Shown: positions 1-5,577, counted from the stretch's first letter. The stretch: 6,191 nucleotides of DNA from Citrobacter freundii (GCA_003243445.1 QFQQ01000145.1:1-6191); one strand, 5' to 3'. Notes: generated by a model not told the origin, from the sequence alone. Program-made: numbers and translations.

Positions 1-123
1 TTTCGCAGATTAGTTGCTGATAACAGACTGTCATCTGCGTAATCCGCGCATACTGACACGGAAATTTTCCCTTTATAAATGCTATTTCGATAGCAGGAAT
101 GACAAATCTGCGAAATCCGCGGG
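1..123. repeat. Short intergenic repeat, three copies in direct and inverted orientation
   Basis: Two direct copies of a 16-mer are visible, ATCTGCGTAATCCGCG at 33-48 and ATCTGCGAAATCCGCG at 106-121, differing at one base. A third, inverted partial copy (TTTCGCAGAT) sits at 1-10, is the exact reverse complement of 106-115, and probably continues left of the window. No reading frame in this stretch looks protein-like. The arrangement resembles a dispersed, REP-like intergenic element. That class assignment is an inference, because copies elsewhere in the genome cannot be seen here. Confidence 0.6.
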
Positions 124-498
124 AACCTTACGCCAGCCAGTCAATAGGGAAGGACTTGTATACAAGGTGGCTTGAATGGGGGAGGTCGCAGGCGCCTTAC
201 GCGCCCCATCCCTGAACACTCGATCACCCGACACGATGTCAGGTACGATCAAAGCCGCCATGCGTCGGGCAAGGAAAATTGAACTTTTAAGGGTTCATCT
301 ACCCCATTCATGCAGCTACATCAAACCTACATCTAACCATCCACAAGAACACATCACAACCACATTCCGGGACCTTCAGGTTTCAAACCCTTTCCGGGCA
401 TGCTAAAATGGCATCAAAAATCATCCTGCGAATGATTTAACCTTCAAAAATTCCAAGTTTTAAACTTTTGAAATACTTTCGATCCTGCAATAAGCCCC
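124..498. other. Gene-free stretch upstream of the phosphatase gene
   Basis: I see no gene I can support in these 375 nt. A 76-codon open frame (176-406, + strand) has no recognisable domain and an atypical composition. Visible structures are a perfect 12-bp palindrome CTTGTATACAAG (155-166); a 5-bp stem GGCGC/GCGCC (191-195/201-205); a G-poor, C- and A-rich stretch (about 299-368) with an 11-nt near-tandem repeat (316-337); a 7-bp stem with 7-nt loop (418-424/432-438); and an A/T-rich dyad AAGTTT-T-AAACTT (455-467) nested between TTCAAAA (443-449) and TTTTGAA (466-472). The last lies 30-55 nt before the phosphatase start and may mark its promoter region. TACTTTCG (474-481) matches the TAnnTTTG -7 element at all but one fixed position, but no -33 TTTG is suitably placed. 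Confidence 0.5.
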
Positions 499-1242
499 AT
501 GTTCAAATTATTTTCCAGATCAGGATCAGGCAAGGATAAGTTCGACTTCTCCACATTGAAGGCAGATATGCACTCGCATTTGCTACCCGGTATAGATGAT
601 GGCTCAAAAGATCTTGATGAATCACTCGCCCTGATCCGCGGCATGAAGGAGCTTGGCTATAGCAAGCTCATCACCACCCCGCATATTTTCTGGGATATGT
701 ACCGGAATACTTCCGGCATTATCAGGCAAAAGCTGGATCTCGTCCGTGAAGCCGTACAAAAAGAAGGGATCGATATAGAGATCCACGCGGCGGCAGAATA
801 TTTCCTGGATGAACACCTGCTGGAACTGATGCAGAAAAAAGAGCCATTGCTCACAGTCAGCGGCAATATGGTGCTCACCGAATTTTCAATGGCATTTGCT
901 TCAATGAATATCAAAGACATTCTTTTTGAAATGCAGATGCAGGGCTATCAACCCATCATCGCACACCCCGAGCGGTATGTTTATCTGCAGACGCAAAAGG
1001 ATTTTTTTGTGGAGTTGAAAGATACCGGTTGCCTTTTTCAGCTTAATCTTTTGTCGCTGACGGGAGGCTACGGCCGTGCAGTAAATGAACTGGCGAATTA
1101 CCTGCTCAAGAATGATTTTTATGATCTGGCGGGAACCGATCTTCATCACGCCGGACATCTTGAAAGCCTGAGAAAATACCAGGCGCCGCATTTGTTCAAA
1201 GACCTGGTTGCTTCCGGCAAATTATTGAATTCCAAATTATAA
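499..1242 (+). CDS. PHP-domain tyrosine-protein phosphatase, CpsB/CapC/YwqE family
   Basis: The 247-residue product is a metal-dependent phosphatase of the PHP fold. Family members remove phosphate from tyrosines, typically of Wzc/CpsD-type bacterial tyrosine kinases that control exopolysaccharide export. The fold's metal-binding motifs appear in order: D23-M-H25-S-H27 followed by GIDDGS (31-36), TTPH (59-62), E100 in AAAEY, E128-F129, H156-P-E-R-Y (156-160) and GTDLHH (212-217). Length is usual for the family and no signal peptide or membrane segment is seen, so it is probably cytoplasmic. The ATG at 499 is chosen because the conserved D-x-H-x-H follows about 22 residues later; no Shine-Dalgarno sequence precedes it, as is common in Bacteroidota. 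No tyrosine kinase or capsule gene lies in the window, so its substrate is unknown, and a role towards other phosphoesters is possible. The next gene starts 55 nt downstream, so co-transcription is possible although a hairpin lies between. Confidence 0.88.
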   Translation: MFKLFSRSGSGKDKFDFSTLKADMHSHLLPGIDDGSKDLDESLALIRGMKELGYSKLITTPHIFWDMYRNTSGIIRQKLDLVREAVQKEGIDIEIHAAAEYFLDEHLLELMQKKEPLLTVSGNMVLTEFSMAFASMNIKDILFEMQMQGYQPIIAHPERYVYLQTQKDFFVELKDTGCLFQLNLLSLTGGYGRAVNELANYLLKNDFYDLAGTDLHHAGHLESLRKYQAPHLFKDLVASGKLLNSKL

Positions 1243-1254
1243 AAGAACAATCCT

Positions 1255-1282
1255 CCGGGTCAGCGAACTTTTCGCTAACCGG
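1255..1282 (+). terminator. Hairpin between phosphatase and MerR-type regulator; weak terminator or leader structure
   Basis: An imperfect hairpin pairs CCGG (1255-1258) with CCGG (1279-1282) and AGCGAA (1262-1267) with TTCGCT (1271-1276). A G/A mismatch, a T-A pair and a one-base bulge lie between these stems, and the loop is 3 nt. Only a short T run (TTTG) follows, so termination would be weak. It ends 15 nt before the regulator's start codon and could instead be a leader structure or operator for that gene. The pairing is seen in the sequence; the function is inferred. Confidence 0.4.
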
Positions 1283-1297
1283 TTTGTAATACACGAT

Positions 1298-2173
1298 ATG
1301 AGCGCTTTCACCATTAAGGATCTGGAAAATCTTTCGGGGATAAAGGCCCATACCATCCGTATGTGGGAGCAACGGTACAACCTGCTCAAACCGCAACGGA
1401 GCTGCACGAATATCCGTTACTACAGCAATGAGGAATTGAAGACCCTGCTGAACGTAGCCCTCCTCAATAAATACGGTTACAAGATCTCACATATTGATAA
1501 GATGTGCCAGGAAGAGATCTGTCAGAAAGTATTATCTCTTCGCGAAAGCGAGGCGATGCAGGAAATGATCGTGAATGAACTGGTGCAGGATATGGTGGAT
1601 CTGCAGACAGACCGGTTCGAGAGTACGCTCAGCAAGTTCATCTGCAATTATGGTATTGAGAGCGGCGTATTGCAGATCATTTTTCCGTTCCTGGAGAAGA
1701 TCGGCATTCTCTGGCAGACGGGGCATATCATGCCGGCACAGGAGCATTTCGTGACCAATGTCATCCGGCAAAAACTGATCGTTGCCATCGATGGCCTTCC
1801 CTGCTGCCCGGAAGGCAGGTCATGCCTCTTATTCCTTCCTGAAAAAGAATACCACGAGCTGGGATTGCTGTTCTTATACTACCTGCTGAAAAAACAAGGA
1901 TTGCGTGTGATCTATCTTGGCGCGAACGTGCCAATGGGTGATGTGGAGAGTATCGCGGGAACAATGAAGCCGGACCTGGCATTTGTTCACCTGATCAGCA
2001 GTTTCCAGCATGCGAACCTCGAAAAGCTCATGAAAAGTATCGAACAAAAGCTTTCCGGGGTCCGGACCATCGTATCTGGTTATCCCACAAAGGAATATGA
2101 CCGTGAAATCCCCGAAAATGTTGAACTGAAGCGATGCTTCCACGAGATGATGGGGTTTATTTCAAGTCTTTGA
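1298..2173 (+). CDS. MerR-type transcriptional regulator with cobalamin-binding domain (CarH/LitR-like)
   Basis: The 291-residue protein starts with a MerR winged helix-turn-helix (about 3-70: FTIKDLENLSGI, then TIRMWEQRY at 19-27 and RYYS at 40-43). A helical region resembling the B12-binding cap follows (about 90-165), with W139, nine residues, then E149-H150: the W-x9-EH motif that holds the adenosyl group in CarH. A Rossmann-like cobalamin-binding domain (about 173-291) has E184-Y-H186-E-L-G189, matching the E/DxHxxG motif whose histidine is the lower cobalt ligand. The later parts of the B12 signature are looser (HLISS at 231-235; SGY at 260-262 in place of GG). CarH relatives repress carotenoid genes in the dark with adenosylcobalamin and release DNA in light. 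The adjacent ECF sigma and crt genes fit that role, so it probably controls this cluster. The residue after W139 is Q140, where Thermus CarH has the His that ligates cobalt after photolysis. Cobalamin binding is likely; light sensing is inferred. Confidence 0.88.
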   Translation: MSAFTIKDLENLSGIKAHTIRMWEQRYNLLKPQRSCTNIRYYSNEELKTLLNVALLNKYGYKISHIDKMCQEEICQKVLSLRESEAMQEMIVNELVQDMVDLQTDRFESTLSKFICNYGIESGVLQIIFPFLEKIGILWQTGHIMPAQEHFVTNVIRQKLIVAIDGLPCCPEGRSCLLFLPEKEYHELGLLFLYYLLKKQGLRVIYLGANVPMGDVESIAGTMKPDLAFVHLISSFQHANLEKLMKSIEQKLSGVRTIVSGYPTKEYDREIPENVELKRCFHEMMGFISSL

Positions 2174-2187
2174 GAATCAAAGGAACT

Positions 2188-2234
2188 GTTAAACATTTAA
2201 ATATTATTTTTTTACGAGATTGGCTTTGTTTAAC
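2188..2234. promoter_or_regulatory. Inverted 8-bp repeat GTTAAACA/TGTTTAAC upstream of the sigma gene
   Basis: GTTAAACA (2188-2195) and its exact reverse complement TGTTTAAC (2227-2234) flank 31 nt. The right copy overlaps the proposed -7 element at 2231-2238. A further TTAAACA is at 2251-2257. Such a pair could be an operator for the neighbouring MerR-type regulator or the ECF sigma factor itself. A-rich composition makes chance copies possible. The repeat is seen; the function is inferred. Confidence 0.35.
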
Positions 2235-2238
2235 TTTA
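2207..2238 (+). promoter_or_regulatory. Candidate Bacteroidota-type promoter of the ECF sigma gene
   Basis: TAACTTTA (2231-2238) matches the Bacteroidota -7 element TAnnTTTG at all but the last position. A T run (2207-2213) occupies roughly the -33 position, where TTTG or TTG is expected. Transcription would start near 2243-2246, giving a leader of about 18 nt. The 89-nt gap after the regulator gene leaves room for an independent promoter. It has not been tested whether this is the housekeeping promoter or an autoregulated one. Confidence 0.4.
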
Positions 2239-2262
2239 TGGCCTTAAAACTTAAACAAAAAT

Positions 2263-2763
2263 ATGCCCACTACAGATTTTAATGAGGTGTTGCTTGAGAA
2301 TGCCGACTTTCTCAAGCCCTTTGCCATTAATCTGACAAGGGACAGTGAGGCGGCTAATGATCTTTACCAGGAGACTTTATACAAGGCTTTAGCGAATAAA
2401 GAAAAGTATAATGTAGGTACAAATATCAAAGCATGGTTGTTCACTATCATGCGTAATATTTTTATCAACGACTATCGTCGTAAGGCGAAACAGAAGACCA
2501 TTTTCGATAATACCTCCAACGACTACCTGATCAACTTAAAGCAGGCTTCCGTAAGCAATGCTGCCGAAAGTGATCTCAGGATCAAAGAAATTCATGCAGC
2601 GATACATCAGCTGCCAGAGATCTTCAAAGTCCCCTTCCAGTTGTATTTCGACGGCTATAAATACCAGGAGATCGCAGACGTTCTTGCTGAACCGCTTGGT
2701 ACAGTTAAAAGCCGGATACACTTTGCAAGAAAATTACTGAAGGAAAGACTCAATAGATTTTAA
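2263..2763 (+). CDS. ECF-family (sigma-70 group 4) RNA polymerase sigma factor
   Basis: The 166-residue protein has the two-domain layout of an extracytoplasmic-function sigma factor and a usual length for one. The sigma2 domain (about 10-75) contains DLYQET (33-38), the region 2.2 core-binding motif, and an aromatic/basic stretch (55-73, IKAWLFTIMRNIF then NDYRR) for -10 melting and recognition. A linker (about 74-105) leads to the sigma4 domain (about 107-163) with LPEIFKVPF and the helix-turn-helix YQEIADVLAEPLGTVKSRI (134-152), which would contact the -35 element. It would direct RNA polymerase to specific promoters, most plausibly those of the carotenoid genes behind it. This resembles Streptomyces LitS beside LitR and Myxococcus CarQ, but the parallel is inferred from position. 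No anti-sigma gene adjoins it in the window. The start at 2263 leaves a full sigma2 domain and is preceded by TTAAACAAAA rather than a Shine-Dalgarno sequence. Confidence 0.93.
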   Translation: MPTTDFNEVLLENADFLKPFAINLTRDSEAANDLYQETLYKALANKEKYNVGTNIKAWLFTIMRNIFINDYRRKAKQKTIFDNTSNDYLINLKQASVSNAAESDLRIKEIHAAIHQLPEIFKVPFQLYFDGYKYQEIADVLAEPLGTVKSRIHFARKLLKERLNRF

Positions 2764-2850
2764 GTCAAAAGTCAAAAGGAAAAGTAAAAAACTATACAGG
2801 TGAATGAGCACTTCCGCCGCATGGTTTTTTACTTTTCCTTTTGGCTTTTT
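2764..2850. repeat. Heptamer-based long inverted repeat between sigma factor and crtI (probable hairpin or terminator)
   Basis: Directly after the sigma stop codon come two GTCAAAA heptamers (2764-2770, 2771-2777), then GGAAAA and GTAAAAA. A 20-nt arm (2773-2792) is perfectly complementary to 2824-2843. Counting two G-U type pairs, the stem extends to 2767-2795 paired with 2821-2849, about 29 bp around a 25-nt loop. The perfect 20-bp core is followed by GCTTTTT, so in RNA it looks like an intrinsic terminator or attenuator between the regulator gene and crtI. The left arm shares its GTAAAAA unit with the tandem repeat after idi. No target-site duplication is evident, so there is no direct sign of a mobile element. 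Confidence 0.8.
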
Positions 2851-2861
2851 AATTTATTCAA

Positions 2862-4337
2862 ATGGCATCCAGCAAAAAAGTGATCGTAATTGGCAGCGGC
2901 TTTGCCGGTTTATCAGCTGCTTCGTTTATGGCAAAGCAGGGCTGGAAGGTCACAGTACTTGAAAAGAACGCACAACCTGGTGGAAGAGCTGCGCGTTTAT
3001 CACATGAAGGATATACGTTTGACATGGGGCCAAGTTTTTACTGGATGCCGGATGTGTTTGAACGTTACTTCGCGCAGTTCGGAAAAAATGTAAAAGATTA
3101 TTATCAGCTTCACCGGCTCGATCCTTCTTACCGTATCTATTGGTCCGATAGCTTTACGGACCTTCATGCAGATCTCGATCTCTTAAAAAAAGAATTTGAA
3201 TTAATAGAACCAGGCAGCGCAGCAAAGCTGGAGCAGTATCTGGAAGGAGCGGCTTATAAATACCGCGTAGGCGTTCAGAATCTTGTTTATAAGCCCGGCT
3301 TATCCATTCTTGAATTCATCGACTGGGAAGCGATCAAGGGAGTCTTTCGCCTGGATGTCTTTACTTCCATCAAAAAGCATATTGAAAAATATTTCAGCAA
3401 CCCTAGATTGCGGCAGGTAATGGAATTCCCCGTGTTATTTCTCGGTGCCTTACCTGCGGAAACGCCTGCCCTTTACAGCCTGATGAATTATGCGGATATC
3501 AAAGGCGGCACCTGGCACCCGCATGGGGGAATGTATGCCGTGGTAGAAGGGATGCATAAACTCGCTGTTGAGCTTGGTGTGGAATTCCGGTTTAATGAAC
3601 CGGTGAAGGAAATAAGTGTGGAGAATGGGAAAGCAACAGCCGTGGTAACTGCTGATCATACGTATGCGGTGGACGCGGTGATCAGCGGTGCGGATTATCA
3701 TTTCACAGAAATGAAACTGCTGCAGCCGCAATACCGTTCTTATAGTGCTGATTACTGGAGTAAGCGCGTGATGGCTCCATCCTGCCTTTTGTATTATGTA
3801 GCATTGAATAAAAAATTGAATGATCTTCCGCATCATTCATTATTCTTTGATGTGCCGTTCGATCTCCATGGCCGGGAGATCTATAAAACTCCGGTTTGGC
3901 CAACATCCCCTCTTTTTTATGTAAGTATACCTTCCCAGACAGATGATACAGTTGCTCCGCAGGGAAAAGACTGCATGGTATTCCTGATCCCTGTGGCCTC
4001 AGGTCTGCCTGGAGATACGGAAGCGCTTCGCGAGAAATATTTTCAGCTGATCGCTTCCCGTTTTGAACAGCATACCGGTCAATCTATTCTTGATTCGATC
4101 GTTTTCCGTAAATCTTATTCGGTATCAGATTTCGTACATGATTATAATTCGTTCCGTGGGAATGCTTATGGTCTTGCGAATACATTGAAGCAAACGGCCA
4201 TTTTCAGGCCTTCCTGCAGAAGCAAAAAAGTGGCAAACCTGTTTTATACAGGACAGTTGACGGTGCCCGGCCCGGGTGTGCCCCCAAGCCTGATCAGCGG
4301 TGAAGTGGTCGCGAAAGAAGTGGTGAAGCATTACTGA
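2862..4337 (+). CDS. crtI: Phytoene desaturase (CrtI family, FAD-dependent)
   Basis: The 491-residue product is a full-length CrtI-type carotenoid desaturase, which introduces double bonds into phytoene, usually four steps to lycopene, at the cytoplasmic membrane. The N-terminus has the dinucleotide-binding motif VIVIGSGFAG (7-16), the acidic residue E34 at the end of the second strand, and GGRA (40-43) followed by FDMGPS (53-58). The C-terminus carries the FAD/substrate signature FYTGQLTVPGPGVPP (461-475) and SGE (479-481). No transmembrane helix is obvious apart from the hydrophobic nucleotide-binding region. Assignment to CrtI, rather than the related CrtN or CrtD, rests on the neighbouring phytoene synthase and is not proven by sequence alone; the number of desaturation steps cannot be read from it. 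The ATG at 2862 places the nucleotide-binding strand at the usual distance from the start. It is preceded by an A/T-rich leader, 12 nt after the inverted repeat. It may be transcribed through from the sigma gene. Confidence 0.95.
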   Translation: MASSKKVIVIGSGFAGLSAASFMAKQGWKVTVLEKNAQPGGRAARLSHEGYTFDMGPSFYWMPDVFERYFAQFGKNVKDYYQLHRLDPSYRIYWSDSFTDLHADLDLLKKEFELIEPGSAAKLEQYLEGAAYKYRVGVQNLVYKPGLSILEFIDWEAIKGVFRLDVFTSIKKHIEKYFSNPRLRQVMEFPVLFLGALPAETPALYSLMNYADIKGGTWHPHGGMYAVVEGMHKLAVELGVEFRFNEPVKEISVENGKATAVVTADHTYAVDAVISGADYHFTEMKLLQPQYRSYSADYWSKRVMAPSCLLYYVALNKKLNDLPHHSLFFDVPFDLHGREIYKTPVWPTSPLFYVSIPSQTDDTVAPQGKDCMVFLIPVASGLPGDTEALREKYFQLIASRFEQHTGQSILDSIVFRKSYSVSDFVHDYNSFRGNAYGLANTLKQTAIFRPSCRSKKVANLFYTGQLTVPGPGVPPSLISGEVVAKEVVKHY

Positions 4338-4552
4338 TCGCAGGGAAATTTATACGCGTTGTATTCGCATGCAATAGACTGCCGGCGGATACAAACGATG
4401 AATGTTTAATCAAATCAGGGCACCTTATATCAAACGTTCAACAAGAAAAAATTAAATGGCACTGGCCCTTTTTTTGAGCCTGTTATACAGTATCTTGAAC
4501 ATATCAACTCTGCATCACTTTTGAATTAAGATCAATCTTTAAACAAAACGGA
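4338..4552 (+). other. 215-nt gap before crtB with candidate regulatory sequences
   Basis: No gene is seen here. The length suggests crtB has its own control region. TTGTAT (4359-4364) and ATACAA (4389-4394) form a weak dyad. The stretch from 4446 to 4475 runs from an A tract through GGC-ACTG-GCC to seven Ts, resembling a weak terminator for crtI. TTAAACA-type motifs occur as TGTTTAA (4403-4409) and TTAAACA (4539-4545). A dyad AAGAT-CA-ATCTT (4528-4539) lies 13 nt before the crtB start. No good TAnnTTTG element was found; the nearest, TATCTTGA (4491-4498), is poor and its upstream TTTG (4473-4476) is too close. TTAAACAAAA (4539-4548) just before the start codon also occurs before the sigma gene. 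Confidence 0.45.
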
Positions 4553-5407
4553 ATGCTCCATCTTTTTCACAAGTCCAGTCAGCAATGCAGTGAAGAGATC
4601 ACCAGGACCTACAGTACTTCCTTTGCATCGGCCATCCGGTTGCTGCATAAGGACCTTCGCGCACCGATCTGCAATATTTATGGGTTTGTCAGGTTTGCCG
4701 ACGAGATCGTGGATACCTTTCATAATTTTGACAAAGAAAGGCTGCTGGCTGAATTTAAGACGGAAACATTTACAGCGATCCGCCGTGGTATCAGCCTGAA
4801 TCCTGTGCTGCACAGTTTTCAACTGACGGTAAATGAATTCAACATTGATCACGCGTTGATCCTTGCATTTTTCAAAAGTATGGAAATGGATCTCAGCCGT
4901 AAGATCTATGATGAAAAAGGTTACCAGGATTATATTTATGGATCTGCGGAAGTAGTCGGACTGATGTGTCTGCAGGTGTTTTGTGAGGGAAAAAAAGAGG
5001 TGTTTGAAAGTCTGAAGGGACCTGCGAGAGCGCTGGGTGCTGCTTTTCAAAAAGTGAATTTCCTCCGCGATATACAGGCTGATTACAGTGGATTGGCGCG
5101 TGTATATTTCCCCTGCTGTGATTTCAGCAATTTTACGGATGATGATAAACGACGCATCGAACACGATATTCAAAATGATTTTAAAGCGGCGTATAAAGGC
5201 ATTATTCATTTACCGCTCAAAGCCCGTTTCGGCGTATATGTTGCTTACAAATATTACCTCTCGCTGTTCCGCAAGATCACGAAGATGAATTCTTCAAACA
5301 TCTTACATCAGCGCGTACGGATCCCGGATTATCACAAGATGCTGATCCTGCTTCGTGCAGGCGTAAAGAACCGGCTGCGGCTGATCACCCCGGACCTGTC
5401 GGTGTAG
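4553..5407 (+). CDS. crtB: Phytoene synthase (CrtB; squalene/phytoene synthase family)
   Basis: The 284-residue protein belongs to the trans-isoprenyl diphosphate head-to-head synthases. It would condense two geranylgeranyl diphosphates to phytoene, the committed step of C40 carotenoid synthesis. Both magnesium-diphosphate motifs are visible: the first as D50-E51-x-x-D54 in GFVRFADEIVD (44-54), the second as N169-F-L-R172-D173-x-x-x-D177. YSTSF (20-24), YIYGSAEVVGLM (127-138) and the ARVYFP segment (182-187) are also typical. Length is usual. The first motif reads DE rather than the common DD, a conservative change. Phytoene synthase rather than squalene synthase is chosen because crtI lies just upstream and the protein is short without a C-terminal membrane helix. 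The start at 4553 leaves the N-terminal YSTSF region intact; no Shine-Dalgarno sequence is present. Its TAG stop codon contributes its G to the first unit of a 7-nt repeat array. Confidence 0.94.
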   Translation: MLHLFHKSSQQCSEEITRTYSTSFASAIRLLHKDLRAPICNIYGFVRFADEIVDTFHNFDKERLLAEFKTETFTAIRRGISLNPVLHSFQLTVNEFNIDHALILAFFKSMEMDLSRKIYDEKGYQDYIYGSAEVVGLMCLQVFCEGKKEVFESLKGPARALGAAFQKVNFLRDIQADYSGLARVYFPCCDFSNFTDDDKRRIEHDIQNDFKAAYKGIIHLPLKARFGVYVAYKYYLSLFRKITKMNSSNILHQRVRIPDYHKMLILLRAGVKNRLRLITPDLSV

Positions 5408-5455
5408 ATGTTCGATGATCGATGTTGGATGATCGATGATCGATGGTCGATCCTG
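5407..5455. repeat. GATGNTC heptamer tandem array starting at the crtB stop codon
   Basis: Six 7-nt units run without interruption: GATGTTC (5407-5413), GATGATC, GATGTTG, GATGATC, GATGATC and GATGGTC (5442-5448), then a degenerate GATCCTG. The G at 5407 is the last base of the crtB stop codon. Positions 5431-5451 can pair with 5522-5542 (20 of 21 bases), forming the left arm of a stem around a 70-nt loop. The array contains four GATC sites. Its effect on the transcript is unknown; a terminator or transcript-stabilising hairpin is plausible. Confidence 0.8.
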
Positions 5456-5514
5456 GGATTGGCCGGTCGTTTGACGCAGGGTATTATTATATTTAAGAAC
5501 GAATTCAGGGTTAT

Positions 5515-5542
5515 ATCGATCATCGACCATCGAACATCGATC
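5515..5542. repeat. Inverted heptamer block (right arm) upstream of idi
   Basis: Three 7-nt units, GATCATC (5518-5524), GACCATC (5525-5531) and GAACATC (5532-5538), are the reverse-complement form of the array after crtB. Pairing of 5522-5542 with 5431-5451 fails at one position only. Other registers also pair because of the shared period. The 5456-5514 interval between the arms holds no gene. The block ends about 22 nt before the proposed idi -7 element. Confidence 0.75.
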
Positions 5543-5564
5543 CCCACCCATCGTCTTATTTAGT

Positions 5565-5572
5565 TAAATTTG
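5565..5572 (+). promoter_or_regulatory. Perfect TAnnTTTG -7 element immediately before idi
   Basis: TAAATTTG matches the Bacteroidota -7 consensus exactly and ends 5 nt before the annotated ATG at 5578. No TTTG lies at the expected -33 distance, which weakens the call. If it is used, transcription would begin at about 5576-5579, so the mRNA would be leaderless at the first ATG, or have a leader of roughly 15 nt if translation starts at the in-frame ATG at 5593. Confidence 0.5.
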
Positions 5573-5577
5573 CACAA

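Noticed and set aside
176..406. 76-codon open frame on the + strand in the left region
   Set aside because: No recognisable domain, an unusual composition, and it overlaps hairpins, a repeat-like stretch and a G-poor tract. Its start has no supporting context, so I treat it as chance.
124..498. Known structured RNA (RNase P, tmRNA, cobalamin riboswitch, tRNA)
   Set aside because: I found no tRNA-like fold, no conserved RNase P core sequence and no B12-box; only small isolated stems are present.
2764..2850. Possible MITE or insertion-sequence remnant between the sigma gene and crtI
   Set aside because: The inverted arms resemble a mobile element, but there is no target duplication, and the arms are made of the same heptamer type as the tandem array after idi, so a repeat-expansion origin fits better.
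3450..3836. 128-codon open frame on the - strand opposite crtI
   Set aside because: It is entirely inside crtI, with low-complexity His/Arg-rich content and no motif.
4532..5209. 225-codon open frame on the - strand opposite crtB
   Set aside because: It is antisense to a clearly recognised phytoene synthase, shows no family motif of its own, and is explained by codon choice in crtB.
5470..5495. Possible promoter inside the crtB-idi loop (TTTG at 5470-5473 and TATATTTA at 5488-5495)
   Set aside because: The 14-nt spacing is shorter than usual for Bacteroidota promoters, the -7 element is imperfect, and a perfect -7 element lies nearer idi.
5407..5542. Possible CRISPR array
   Set aside because: The units are 7 nt and contiguous, with no 25-40 nt repeat alternating with unique spacers and no cas gene.
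5303..5551. 82-codon open frame on the - strand across the crtB end and the crtB-idi gap
   Set aside because: Its length depends on the heptamer repeats and on the antisense of crtB. It has no recognisable domain.
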